From Pseudomonadota bacterium (GTDB lineage: Bacteria > Desulfobacterota > Desulfobulbia > Desulfobulbales > Desulfocapsaceae), in the NCBI GenBank assembly GCA_018817385.1, contig JAHIUA010000031.1, forward strand, positions 1-47,107: a stretch of 47,107 nucleotides of DNA. Reading direction: 5' to 3'. Of this stretch, positions 36,293 to 44,698 are shown in pieces. The translations under genes and the position numbers were made by a program. The notes below the pieces were generated by a model, which saw only the letters and a program-made list of their open reading frames with translations, had not been told where the DNA came from and did no database searches. The stretch's first letter is position 1; each line of letters begins with the position of its first letter.

Positions 36293-37369
36293 TCAGGAAA
36301 CAAGTGTGTAGTCCATCACACGCTGCTTAGGCTCAAAACCAGCATCAGTGACGAGGCGTTTGATTTCCTGTTCGGAAAGTCTAAAACTGATCCCCGCAGC
36401 TGCGACCACATTTTCCTCGATCATGGTGGAACCGAAATCATTGGCGCCAAAATAGAGTGAGAGCTGGGCTATTTTGGGCCCCTGGGTCACCCAGGAGGCC
36501 TGGACGTTGGAAAAATTATCCAGATAGATGCGTGACAAGGCCAGCATGCGCAGATAGCCAAGACCTGTGCTCTTTTCAATTGTGGCCTGCTTTGCCAAGG
36601 CACTATTGTCCGGCTGAAAAGGCCAGGGAATAAAAGCGGTAAAACCATGGGTCCGATCCTGCAGATCACGCAGGCGACGCAGATGTTCCAGGCGCTCCTC
36701 TACGGTTTCGATGTGACCGAACATCATGGTGGCTGTGGTCCGAAGCCCTTGTTTATGGGCCTCTTCCATAACCTCGAGCCATTGATCTGCACTACATTTA
36801 CGCGGTGCAGTGGCTTCTCGCACCCGGTCGCAAAGAATCTCTGCCCCCCCCCCGGGAATGGAATCGAGACCGGCAGCTATCAAGCGGGTCAACACCTCGG
36901 AAACAGGCAATGCGGAGAGGGTGGCAAAGTGATACACTTCAGGAGGTGAGAAGCCGTGAACATGAATCCCGGTTTTCTTCATGAAGCGAAGCATATCTTC
37001 ATAATATTCGAGAGATAGATCTGGGTGTAATCCACCCTGCAGCAAGATCTGGGTTCCACCCAGATCTTGGGTCTCACGAATTTTCAGTTCCAGCTCCTCG
37101 CGAGAAAGCAGGTAACCTGTCTTATCTTCAGGGGACTTGAAAAAGGCACAGAATTTACAGGCTGAGACACAGATATCAGTGTAATTAATATTACGGTCAA
37201 TAACGTAGGTGACTACTTTCTCTGGATGCAATCGTTCGCGAATACCATTGGCCAGAAAAGCGAGTTGATAAAGATCCGCCTCTTTTTCCAAAAGGAGAAA
37301 TTCCTCATCGCTGATCCTGCCACCAGCTAATGCCTTCTCTTGAATATCCTTCATTACTTGAACCTTCAT
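36293..37369 (-). CDS. mqnC: cyclic dehypoxanthinyl futalosine synthase
   Basis: 358 residues, radical SAM. The cluster motif is CVSACKFCAF (C-x3-C-x2-C). GGTQILLQGGLHPDL, PGGGAEILCDRVRE and FIPWPFQPDNSAL are characteristic of MqnC. It cyclises dehypoxanthine futalosine. It overlaps the mqnE stop by four bases, so both are translated together. Confidence 0.95.
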   Translation of the reverse strand: MKVQVMKDIQEKALAGGRISDEEFLLLEKEADLYQLAFLANGIRERLHPEKVVTYVIDRNINYTDICVSACKFCAFFKSPEDKTGYLLSREELELKIRETQDLGGTQILLQGGLHPDLSLEYYEDMLRFMKKTGIHVHGFSPPEVYHFATLSALPVSEVLTRLIAAGLDSIPGGGAEILCDRVREATAPRKCSADQWLEVMEEAHKQGLRTTATMMFGHIETVEERLEHLRRLRDLQDRTHGFTAFIPWPFQPDNSALAKQATIEKSTGLGYLRMLALSRIYLDNFSNVQASWVTQGPKIAQLSLYFGANDFGSTMIEENVVAAAGISFRLSEQEIKRLVTDAGFEPKQRVMDYTLVS

Positions 37370-38469
37370 GAGTGAATCTGGATTGTATTGTATAACGTAT
37401 CCCGCTCAATGGCCACTCTTCCAGCCTCCTTGATCAGTTTCACTAAGGTGGTGGAGCCAATGGCCTGTTCGGTCTCTGCCCCGGCCATATGAGTAATGAC
37501 CTCCTCTTTCACGGTTCCGTCCATGTCATCAGCTCCAAAGGAGAGGGCAACCTGCGCAACTTTTGGGCCAATCATAACCCAGTAGGCCTTGATATGGGGA
37601 AAATTATCAAGCATGAGTCGGGCAACGGCAATACTTTTCAGATCATCAATACCTGTTGTACTGGAAAGCGATGCCATCTCTGTATTTTTCGGATGAAAGG
37701 CCAGAGGAATAAAGGCCAGGAAGCCATTAGTCTCATCCTGAGCCAGCCGTAAGGCATCCAGATGCTCAATGCGTTCCTCCATGGTCTCGATATGCCCATA
37801 CAGCATGGTGGCATTGGTATGCAGCCCATGACGATGAGCACTCTTAGCGACTTCCAGCCATTCCTTGCCAGGCAGCTTTTTCTCACAGGTAAGCTCACGA
37901 ATCCGTGGGGCAAAAACCTCCGCGCCACCACCTGGGATAGAGCCAAGTCCAGCCTCTTTGAGGATTTCAAGAGTATCACCCACAGATTTCCCGGCAAGAC
38001 CTGCCAGATGAGCAATCTCCACACAGGTAAATGCCTGGATATGGACCTCTGGCCGAACTTCTTTGATCCCTTTTAACAAGTCGGTATAATAGGAAAAAGG
38101 AAGATCTGGATGAAGCCCTCCCACCATATGAATCTCGGTGATGGGTTCATCTAAACGATCACGCACCTTCTGCTTTACCGTCTCAAGGTCCATCTCGTAG
38201 GCCTGATCCGAACTCTTGTCTTTGCCAAAGGCACAGAACTTACAGAGATTGGTGCAGATGTTGGAATAGTTGATATGCTGATTATAGATAAAGTAGGTAT
38301 TGTCACCGTTGATCCGGTTCCGGACCAGATTGGCCATATAACCCAACGGCAGGATATCATTACTTTTAAAGAGCATGATGCCATCATTACAAGAGAGACG
38401 TTCACCAGCCTCTACTTTTTCTAGAATGTCACCGAAACCTGCTTTTTCTATAAATTTTTTCATAGTCAT
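37366..38469 (-). CDS. mqnE: aminofutalosine synthase (radical SAM)
   Basis: 367 residues. Radical SAM motif CTNLCKFCAF; MVGGLHPDL, FTCVEIAHLAGLAG and IPGGGAEVF fit MqnE. It joins the MqnA product to SAM to make 6-amino-6-deoxyfutalosine. The N-terminus (GERLSCNDGIMLF...NTYFIYNQHIN) matches the family, so the start must be Met1 (38469) or Met3 (38463). Neither has a ribosome site: the preceding bases are the T-run of a terminator. First gene of the cluster. Confidence 0.94.
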   Translation of the reverse strand: MTMKKFIEKAGFGDILEKVEAGERLSCNDGIMLFKSNDILPLGYMANLVRNRINGDNTYFIYNQHINYSNICTNLCKFCAFGKDKSSDQAYEMDLETVKQKVRDRLDEPITEIHMVGGLHPDLPFSYYTDLLKGIKEVRPEVHIQAFTCVEIAHLAGLAGKSVGDTLEILKEAGLGSIPGGGAEVFAPRIRELTCEKKLPGKEWLEVAKSAHRHGLHTNATMLYGHIETMEERIEHLDALRLAQDETNGFLAFIPLAFHPKNTEMASLSSTTGIDDLKSIAVARLMLDNFPHIKAYWVMIGPKVAQVALSFGADDMDGTVKEEVITHMAGAETEQAIGSTTLVKLIKEAGRVAIERDTLYNTIQIHS

Positions 38470-38499
38470 AAAAAAAGGCCGGGAATAGACCCGGCCTTT
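38470..38499 (-). terminator. intrinsic terminator of the sigma-factor gene, abutting mqnE
   Basis: On the minus strand AAAGGCCGGG pairs with CCCGGCCTTT around TCTATT, followed by an unbroken T-run. The T-run ends at the base directly before the mqnE ATG (38467-38469). Confidence 0.9.
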
Positions 38500-38519
38500 A
38501 TCTCACTTGCTGTGATTAA

Positions 38520-39851
38520 TTAATCTAAAAAGAATTTCAACTTGTCTCGTCTGCTGGAATGCCGCAGTCGATTCAAGGCTTTCTTTTCAATCTGTCGGAT
38601 ACGTTCTCGGGACACATTAAAGCGTTTTCCTATTTCTTCCAAGGTATATTCTGCTTTTTCACCAATACCAAAACGAAGACGAATAATTTTTTCCTCACGA
38701 TCACTCAAGGTGGAGAGAATTTCTGTTACTCGGCCTGCCAACTCTCTGGTCTGAACCGCCTCATAGGGAGACTGGGATTCCTGATTTGGAAGAAAATCAC
38801 CAAGGGTAGAATCATCATCACCGACTGGTGTTTCCAGAGAAATGGGTTCTCTGGACGCCTCCAGAATGGCAAGAATCTTGTCCATGGGGAGATCAGTGGT
38901 CTTGGAGATCTCTAATGGGGTCGGCTCACGTCCCAACTCTTTATAGAGCGCATAAAATGCCTTGAAAAACTGACTGCGCAATTCGAGAAAATGAACAGGA
39001 AGGCGAATGGTCCGAGTCTTGTCAAGGATGGCACGGGTGATGGCCTGACGAATCCACCAGGAGGCGTAGGTGGAAAACTTATTACCCTTGGTGTAATCAA
39101 AGCGGAATACTGCACGCATCAGGCCAAGATTACCTTCCTGAATAAGATCAGCAAGGGTCAACCCCTGATGCATATACCGTTTAGCAATGGAAACGACCAG
39201 ACGCAGATTGGCACGAATCATACAATCTTTCGCAATCTCAATGGAGCGTGAATAAGCCTCCAATTTGGTCTGCAATTGAATCAATTCCTGCGAATCCGGG
39301 TATTTTTTGGCCGCACTACTCACACTGTAGCGCATGAAGTTGAGCTGCTGTTTTTTGGGTTTTAAGGTGGGATCCCGCTTTTCCCATAAAGCAATACGGG
39401 TTCGCAGAAGATTGAGTTCATTTACGGCCGAACTATCTAGTCTTATAGCCTCAATGATAGAATCAAATCCTTGGCGGATCGTCTTTGAATATTTTGCTTC
39501 CTCTTCGGGAGTCAGGAGATCAAAACGTCCCATCTCACGGAGATACGTGGTGGTTGTTTCTTCTCCGTCATGGGGTTCATCATCGGGAATGCCTGAAGAT
39601 TTATCAGATTTACTCTCATCTTCAGGCCCTTCCGACCGTTTCCAGATTTCACCGGACAGGGTTCTTTTTTCACCTGTTTTTTCTTCCAAAGTTACAACTT
39701 CTATATTATTTGCCCCCAGAAAATTGAATACTTTTTCAATGGCAGTAGGATCTTTAATTTCATCAGGAAGCAACTTATTCAGTTCTGTAAAACTGATGCA
39801 TCCTTTAGACTTTCCTGCCTTAAGCAGATTATCTTTAAGTTCAGCCAGCAC
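38520..39851 (-). CDS. RNA polymerase sigma70-family factor (RpoD/RpoS-like)
   Basis: 443 residues. A region 1.1-like N-terminus (about 1-55) and an acidic linker are followed by region 1.2 (TTTYLREMGRFDLLTPEEE). Region 2 contains DLIQEGNLGLMRAVFRFDYTKG and FSTYASWWIRQAITRAI. Region 3 includes REPTPLEIS. Region 4 has the helix-turn-helix TLEEIGKRFNVSRERIRQIE. It is shorter than the ~600-residue primary sigma of related groups, so it may be an alternative RpoS-like factor. I therefore give no symbol. The GTG start has AAAGGAGC 10 bases upstream. Confidence 0.9.
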   Translation of the reverse strand: MLAELKDNLLKAGKSKGCISFTELNKLLPDEIKDPTAIEKVFNFLGANNIEVVTLEEKTGEKRTLSGEIWKRSEGPEDESKSDKSSGIPDDEPHDGEETTTTYLREMGRFDLLTPEEEAKYSKTIRQGFDSIIEAIRLDSSAVNELNLLRTRIALWEKRDPTLKPKKQQLNFMRYSVSSAAKKYPDSQELIQLQTKLEAYSRSIEIAKDCMIRANLRLVVSIAKRYMHQGLTLADLIQEGNLGLMRAVFRFDYTKGNKFSTYASWWIRQAITRAILDKTRTIRLPVHFLELRSQFFKAFYALYKELGREPTPLEISKTTDLPMDKILAILEASREPISLETPVGDDDSTLGDFLPNQESQSPYEAVQTRELAGRVTEILSTLSDREEKIIRLRFGIGEKAEYTLEEIGKRFNVSRERIRQIEKKALNRLRHSSRRDKLKFFLD

Positions 39852-40339
39852 CAGGAAATTGCTCCTTTACCAAAGTGAAGAAAAAAAGAGTTAACATGCA
39901 GAAAAACTTACACTTTCCCCGAACATGTATATTTTTATAGTTTGTAGAACAAAAAAAGGCCTAGTGTAGCAAAAAAAAGTAGCAAAAAAAATGGCAGCCA
40001 CTACGCCGCCGCACACTCACCTTTCAGAACATCACATCATACAACGCCCACCCGCAAATTGCAATTAATTATCGATTTATCACCCACCGAAACACTCCGA
40101 ATACACAGCGAACGGACAAGATTGCCAATCACTCCTTCAGATGATACAGTAGGTGATAAAACGTAACTGTTTAATTAAGAATACGTTTCTTATCCTTTTC
40201 CATTTAAAAAGAAGAATATCGACAGGAATCTCGGAGTGGCAACATACAGACAGAACCCTCTCATTCAACAGTCTACATTCTCTCTTCGCCAGTCAACTCT
40301 GCAGACATACCTGTATAAATCCTCATCTCCAGGTGCATC
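39852..40339. other. divergent intergenic stretch between sigma factor and malQ
   Basis: No gene is supported. Three A-tracts (39951-39957, 39971-39978, 39984-39991), two inside the direct repeat GTAGCAAAAAAAA, would bend the DNA upstream of the sigma-factor gene. A weak minus-strand -10-like TATACA is near 39926-39932, without a convincing -35. A 68-codon frame at 40153-40359 lacks support. Confidence 0.45.
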
Positions 40340-41911
40340 ATGACAACATTTTTGAGTAAACGGGCCAGCGGTATCCTAGCACACATCACATCCCTTCCAT
40401 CTCCCTATGGAATTGGTGACATTGGTTACTCTGCCTATTCTTTTCTTAATTTTCTTCACGATGGAGGACAGAGCATATGGCAATTTTTACCCACAGGTCC
40501 TACAAATCCTGTTTTTGACAATTCTCCCTACATGAGCACCTCCGCTTTTGCCGGCTCCCCCCTCCTTATTTCCCTGGAACTACTTGTAGAAAAAAAACTC
40601 ATCGATCAGAGTGCTCTTGATCAAGCACCTCAATTTTCAGAGTACCTCACCGACTATTCCGCTGTTACTCAATTCAAGAATAGCATCCTCCAGCAGGCCT
40701 TTACAAGGTTTGATCAAAGCGCCCCGGATTTTCTTCAATTTGTGAAAAAGACATCCTGGCTTCGTGACTATTGCCTTTTCATGGTTCTCAAAGAAGAATA
40801 CGCGCAAAAAGGGTGGTTTGACTGGCCCTCAGACCTGGCTGGACATCAACTGAGCGCACTAGAGGAAAAAGAAAAACTCCACGCTGCACGAATTGCCTAT
40901 TATTCTTTTGAACAATTCACCTTCAACTGGCAGTGGCAAAAACTTCGACAAAAAGCAAGAGAAAAAGGAATTCGACTCATTGGTGACATCCCCATTTACA
41001 TGGGCTGGGACAGTGTCGATGTCTGGGTCAACCAATCCATTTTTTTTCTTAACAGCACAACCCACCATCCGACTCAAGTGGCCGGTGTCCCTCCCGACTA
41101 CTTTTCCAAGACCGGTCAACGATGGGGAAATCCACTCTATCGCTGGAACAGCGATGAGCAAACGATCCACAAACAACTGTATACCTGGTGGACAGGACGC
41201 TTTCGTGCAGTCTTTGAAGCAGTTGATATCGCTCGTGTTGATCACTTTCGCGGATTTGAGGCCTACTGGTCAATCCCTGGCACTCACAAAACAGCAATGA
41301 ACGGGAAGTGGGTCAAAGGACCCGGAATCGGGTTTTTCGAAGAAATCTATCAAGCTTTAGGCCCCTTAGAGATCATTGCAGAAGACTTGGGTGACATCAC
41401 TCCTGAAGTCATTGCCCTGCGTAAATCCTTGGGCTTTCCTGGAATGAAAATCCTCCAGTTTGCCTTTGACGGCAATAAGGAGAACAGCTTTCTCCCCTAT
41501 AATTTCACTACACCCAACAATGTCATCTACACCGGCACCCATGACAATGATACAACAGTAGGCTGGTATCTGAGCGACAAACTCAATGACAGCCAGCGCA
41601 AGGCCATCAGACAAATTTGCAACCGTACCCTGGAAGATGATAACGAAATCTACAAGGACATAATCCACCTCGCTCTTTCTTCCATCAGTCGTTTGGCCAT
41701 TTTCCCCCTTCAAGACATCCTCGGTTTTGGCAGTGACTGCAAAATGAATAGCCCAGGAAGCAAAAAAGGGAACTGGTCCTGGCGTTGCGCACCTCGCTTC
41801 CTCAACACCGAAATCAGCAACTGGCTCCATGAACTCTGTGATCAATTCGGACGCATCCCAGAAAAAATGAGCGTAACAACAGAAAAACAAGGAGAAACGA
41901 AAAATGCATAA
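40340..41911 (+). CDS. malQ: 4-alpha-glucanotransferase (amylomaltase, GH77)
   Basis: 523 residues, normal for GH77. N-terminal SGILAHITSLPSPYGIGDIG is characteristic. The catalytic residues are in ARVDHFRGFEAYW (nucleophile Asp), IIAEDLGDI (acid/base Glu) and YTGTHDNDTTVGWY (third Asp). It transfers maltooligosaccharide units in glycogen or maltodextrin metabolism in the cytosol. No other glycogen gene is nearby. It overlaps the next gene by eight bases. Confidence 0.96.
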   Translation: MTTFLSKRASGILAHITSLPSPYGIGDIGYSAYSFLNFLHDGGQSIWQFLPTGPTNPVFDNSPYMSTSAFAGSPLLISLELLVEKKLIDQSALDQAPQFSEYLTDYSAVTQFKNSILQQAFTRFDQSAPDFLQFVKKTSWLRDYCLFMVLKEEYAQKGWFDWPSDLAGHQLSALEEKEKLHAARIAYYSFEQFTFNWQWQKLRQKAREKGIRLIGDIPIYMGWDSVDVWVNQSIFFLNSTTHHPTQVAGVPPDYFSKTGQRWGNPLYRWNSDEQTIHKQLYTWWTGRFRAVFEAVDIARVDHFRGFEAYWSIPGTHKTAMNGKWVKGPGIGFFEEIYQALGPLEIIAEDLGDITPEVIALRKSLGFPGMKILQFAFDGNKENSFLPYNFTTPNNVIYTGTHDNDTTVGWYLSDKLNDSQRKAIRQICNRTLEDDNEIYKDIIHLALSSISRLAIFPLQDILGFGSDCKMNSPGSKKGNWSWRCAPRFLNTEISNWLHELCDQFGRIPEKMSVTTEKQGETKNA

Positions 41912-42476
41912 TCTGTTTATCCTAGGCAGTCCGCGCAAAAACGGAAATTCTGAGACCATGGCCCAGGCTGTTGCTGCCGGTCTCTTACAAAGTGGAGGCA
42001 ATAGTGTGGAATATGTGCGCTTGAACAAACTCCATATCACTCCCTGCCAGGCCTGCGGTGGATGCAATACCAGCGGCAATTGCATTATAAAGGATGACAT
42101 GAGCGAACTTTACGACAAGACCGACCAGGCAGATCGTCTCTTTCTTGTCAGCCCTATTTACTTTTACGCCCTCACAGCCCAGATCAAAGCCTACATGGAT
42201 CGATGCCAGGCAAGATGGTCACGAAAATATCTCCTTGGCCAGGAATTTCGTAAAGATGACCAACGGACAGGATATCTTCTTTCCTGTGCAGCAACGGCCG
42301 GCGACAAGCTTTTTGACGGGCCCATTCTTTCCGTCCAATGTTTGTTTGACACCCTGGAACTCCAATACGGTGAGCCACTTCTGATCAAATCATTGGAACC
42401 ACGAAATGCCATCCAGCAGCTCCCCGATAAACTTTCTGACTGCGAACGATATGGTAGACGAATAGCTACTCAGTAA
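41904..42476 (+). CDS. Isf-type iron-sulfur flavoprotein (NADPH-dependent FMN reductase family)
   Basis: 190 residues with a flavodoxin-like fold. The phosphate-binding loop GSPRKNGNSE is at residues 8-17. The compact Cys motif C-x2-C-x2-C-x5-C (CQACGGCNTSGNC) at about residues 49-61 can hold a [4Fe-4S] cluster, as in Isf proteins of methanogens and anaerobes. SPIYFYALTAQIKAYMDR is the usual flavin-site helix. Roles in O2/H2O2 defence are known for relatives. It is coupled to malQ by overlap, with GGAGAAACG upstream of the ATG. Confidence 0.88.
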   Translation: MHNLFILGSPRKNGNSETMAQAVAAGLLQSGGNSVEYVRLNKLHITPCQACGGCNTSGNCIIKDDMSELYDKTDQADRLFLVSPIYFYALTAQIKAYMDRCQARWSRKYLLGQEFRKDDQRTGYLLSCAATAGDKLFDGPILSVQCLFDTLELQYGEPLLIKSLEPRNAIQQLPDKLSDCERYGRRIATQ

Positions 42477-42545
42477 CTCCCCTGTCAAGAACCACAGTTA
42501 GCATAATAGAGACAAAATCATTTTCTGAAAAGCTCGAACAAATCC

Positions 42546-42574
42546 TTGACAAGCTTTTCCAGTTCAAGTAAATA
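42546..42574 (+). promoter_or_regulatory. promoter of tRNA-Glu(CTC)
   Basis: A perfect TTGACA (42546-42551), a 17-base spacer and TAAATA (42569-42574), 14 bases before the tRNA. An inverted repeat (CTGAAAAGCT with AGCTTTTCCAG, 42526-42563) overlaps the -35 box and might be regulatory. Confidence 0.75.
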
Positions 42575-42588
42575 GACACCCAATTCAT

Positions 42589-42663
42589 GGCCCCATCGTC
42601 TAGCGGTTAGGACGGCGGCCTCTCACGCCGTTAACAGGGGTTCGATTCCCCTTGGGGTCACCA
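42589..42663 (+). tRNA. tRNA-Glu (CTC), CCA encoded
   Basis: 75 bases. Acceptor GGCCCCA pairs with TGGGGTC. The anticodon stem GCGGC/GCCGT closes loop CTCTCAC with anticodon CTC. T-loop TTCGATT. CCA is at 42661-42663. It marks the border between housekeeping genes and the phage module. Confidence 0.96.
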
Positions 42664-42672
42664 TGGAAATTC

Positions 42673-42707
42673 AAGGAGTTAGCTGGAAACAGCTAACTCC
42701 TTTTTTT
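42673..42707 (+). terminator. intrinsic terminator of tRNA-Glu
   Basis: A 13-bp perfect stem (42673-42685 with 42690-42702) with a GAAA tetraloop and a T-run to 42707. Confidence 0.93.
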
Positions 42708-42911
42708 ATTTCCCGCCTCACTTGCTAGTTTTTGTAACAGCGGCCAAGTGTTTCAGACCAAGTTCAACAACCGGGTCCAAGCGTTTGCTTAAACCCGTTT
42801 TTTATTGAGAGGGGGGTGGGTTACTCAGATGCGTTTGGAGTTTGTACTGTAGCCGCGCGTTTGGTTTAAAACCGATTTGCGCGAGATTTAAAACCAAAAA
42901 TGCAATTTAAA
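42708..42911. other. gene-free stretch at the phage module edge
   Basis: AT/GC-patchy sequence without a frame I can support. Bases 42858-42900 form an imperfect dyad (TTTGGTTT-AAA with TTTAAAACCAAA around a GCGCG core). A prophage end or remnant could lie here, but no integrase and no attachment-site duplication can be seen within the window. Confidence 0.4.
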
Positions 42912-42943
42912 AACCTGGTTTGAACGTTGATTCAAGCCAGGTT
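42912..42943. terminator. bidirectional terminator downstream of dam
   Basis: AACCTGGTTTGAA (42912-42924) pairs with TTCAAGCCAGGTT (42931-42943) with one G-T. There is a T-run on the plus side and five A (T on the minus strand) at 42909-42913. It would end the minus-strand dam transcript. Confidence 0.85.
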
Positions 42944-42958
42944 TTTTTTGTGCTTTAT

Positions 42959-43732
42959 TCAGGTTGTTTTGTAGTTGGAAATAAGGAGTTCGGAGCGGGT
43001 CTTGTTTCGGGCTTTTTTTGTTGTGGCTATGGAGTATTTGAGGGTGGTGGTTTCGATGTTGAATGGGGCGAAGATTTCTCTTGTTTCTGGGGTGTCGTTT
43101 AGGGTCATGAGGAACTTGCCTTTTATGGTGGCGAGGATCTGGGCGAGGTCGAGGAAGTCTTGTTCTTCGAAGTCGTGTTTGTAGCCGGGGATTTTCCAGT
43201 ATGGTGGGTCCAGGAAGAAGAGGGTGTGGGGTCTGTCGTATCTGGGGATGAGTTCTCGGAAGTCTTTGCTTTCGATCTGGACGTGGGCGAGGCGTTGCCA
43301 GGCGAGTTCCAGGGTAGTTTGGAGGGTGAGGAGGTTGAGGCGGGGTTTGCCGGTGGTGCTGATGCCGTAGGTCTGTTTGGTACAGAAGCCGCCGAAGGCT
43401 GTTCTTTGTAGGTAGAGATAGTGAGCTGCTCTCTGGATATCGGTGAGGGTTTCTGGATCTATTTTTTGTTTGCGGTCGAATTCTGATCTTGCCACCAGGC
43501 TGAATTTGAACTGGCGGTGCAGTTCTTCCGGGTGGTGTTTGATAACTCGATATAATGTAACCAGGTCTTTGTCCAGGTCGTTTAATATCTCTGTTTTGGA
43601 TGGATCTTTGCTGAAAAATACGCTGGCCCCACCTGCGAATACCTCCACATAGCAATCATGGTCAGGAAATTTGCTGATGATGGTTTTTGCCAGTCTTGAT
43701 TTGCCGCCGAAATATGGAATGATGCTCCCCAT
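42959..43732 (-). CDS. dam: phage-type DNA adenine methyltransferase (D12 class)
   Basis: 257 residues. SAM-binding motif PYFGGKSRLAK at the N-terminus and catalytic FLDPPYW (about residues 172-178) define an N6-adenine methylase of the Dam/D12 type; GGASVFF is the usual second SAM contact. The target is probably GATC, but the sequence alone does not prove it. AAAGGAT precedes the ATG. Codon use is G-rich in the third position and unlike the housekeeping genes to the left, which fits phage origin. It is the last gene of the minus-strand tail module. Confidence 0.92.
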   Translation of the reverse strand: MGSIIPYFGGKSRLAKTIISKFPDHDCYVEVFAGGASVFFSKDPSKTEILNDLDKDLVTLYRVIKHHPEELHRQFKFSLVARSEFDRKQKIDPETLTDIQRAAHYLYLQRTAFGGFCTKQTYGISTTGKPRLNLLTLQTTLELAWQRLAHVQIESKDFRELIPRYDRPHTLFFLDPPYWKIPGYKHDFEEQDFLDLAQILATIKGKFLMTLNDTPETREIFAPFNIETTTLKYSIATTKKARNKTRSELLISNYKTT

Positions 43733-43789
43733 GTTTATCCTTTAATTTTTACAGGCAGTCTGCTACAACGTACCGCGTACACCACGTAC

Positions 43790-43877
43790 CGGGACTGAAG
43801 CAGGTTTACCTGTGGGCCTCCTTCCGGGTTGCTGCCCGGTTGAAAGGTTCGGGGATGTTTGTGCATCCCCAGTCCCG
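43790..43877 (-). ncRNA. cloverleaf-like structured RNA candidate in the phage module
   Basis: A closing stem CGGGACT (43790-43796) with AGTCCCG (43871-43877) encloses three perfect hairpins: CAGG/CCTG (43801-43812), CCGGG/CCCGG (43824-43839) and GGGGATG/CATCCCC (43851-43870). A four-way junction of this regularity is not expected by chance. It lies between the 74-codon gene and dam, and pairs equally in both senses; I place it on the minus strand with its neighbours. Phage C4-type antisense RNAs also have several short hairpins, and the resemblance is worth testing, but I cannot confirm the family. Confidence 0.65.
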
Positions 43878-43882
43878 TCCTC

Positions 43883-44107
43883 TTAGCTTACTGCGTCTTT
43901 GCCTTCATCTTCTTCTATTGATTTCCGACAGTGATTTCTGTCAAATTTATGGAGGATGAGGCAGAGGAGTTTCCAGCATCCACCCTTGCCCGCCCGGACT
44001 TCCTTCCCGGCCCGTGATGATATTGTTTCGTCCGGGTCTCCACCGATCGTGGCATTGACCAGTTGATCAAGTCCGATTAACAGGTTTTTTAAATAGCGTT
44101 TAATCAT
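43883..44107 (-). CDS. small conserved phage protein of unknown function
   Basis: 74 residues. It has the pattern NATIGGDPDETISSRAGK, followed by pairs CWKLLC and a C-terminal HCRKSIEEDEG. I recall similar small proteins among tail-end genes of prophages, without a known role. The first 20 residues (KNLLIGLDQLVN) could form one amphipathic helix. The ATG partly overlaps the preceding gene's stop region (2 bases apart). Confidence 0.75.
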   Translation of the reverse strand: MIKRYLKNLLIGLDQLVNATIGGDPDETISSRAGKEVRAGKGGCWKLLCLILHKFDRNHCRKSIEEDEGKDAVS

Positions 44108-44109
44108 TC

Positions 44110-44694
44110 TTACGATTCCCAGGTGATGGACAGGATCTCAGCCGCTGAGGTGGCTGCATCGATTGCCGTTTCTTTGGCCCATTTATGCTGATAGAGACCA
44201 AGGCCAAATTCCTGGATCTCATTGATGATGATCTGCAAGTCAGCAATTGAGACATCGGTAAAAGAATTATCGTAAAGCCTGATAGTGACACTGGATACGT
44301 CCATTCTGGTGCAGTAATCAAGTAGCTCCTGCATATTGTCTTTATCTAGTCTATCGGAATTGACTTTGAGGCCGATGGAGATATTCAGGCCTAGTGTCGG
44401 TACCATCAGGAACCTCTGCTTGATCATTTCTTTTTGTCGCGTTTTTAGCTCTTCCAAACTGTATTGTGGATTTTCAATGGAGTTTTTTGTCGTGTTAAAC
44501 CTGTTGATAACTTCCTGAAACGGAGCGATGTCATTGATGATTTCATTCGGACCATCTGTCAGCTCCAATTCACCAACATCCCCATTCCATTGAAGTGCAT
44601 GGATGTTTAAAGGAATACCGGTCATGTCAATACCTGCCAATCTATAGCCGTTAACTTGTACGAATCCGTCTACTGGTATAATAGTTACTTGCAT
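44110..44694 (-). CDS. phage tail-module protein, possibly fibre-assembly related
   Basis: 194 residues. The N-terminal half (VDGFVQVNGYRLAGIDMTG) is beta-rich. The C-terminal end (KWAKETAIDAATSAAEILSITW) resembles the helical tail of DUF4376-type proteins found beside tail fibres. Function not known. It follows the 80-codon gene by four bases. Confidence 0.7.
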   Translation of the reverse strand: MQVTIIPVDGFVQVNGYRLAGIDMTGIPLNIHALQWNGDVGELELTDGPNEIINDIAPFQEVINRFNTTKNSIENPQYSLEELKTRQKEMIKQRFLMVPTLGLNISIGLKVNSDRLDKDNMQELLDYCTRMDVSSVTIRLYDNSFTDVSIADLQIIINEIQEFGLGLYQHKWAKETAIDAATSAAEILSITWES

Positions 44695-44698
44695 GATA

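Noticed and set aside
42888-43655. 255-codon frame overlapping dam in another phase on the same strand
   Set aside because: The translation is Pro/Arg/His-rich with no domain, while the dam frame carries FGGKSRL and DPPY.
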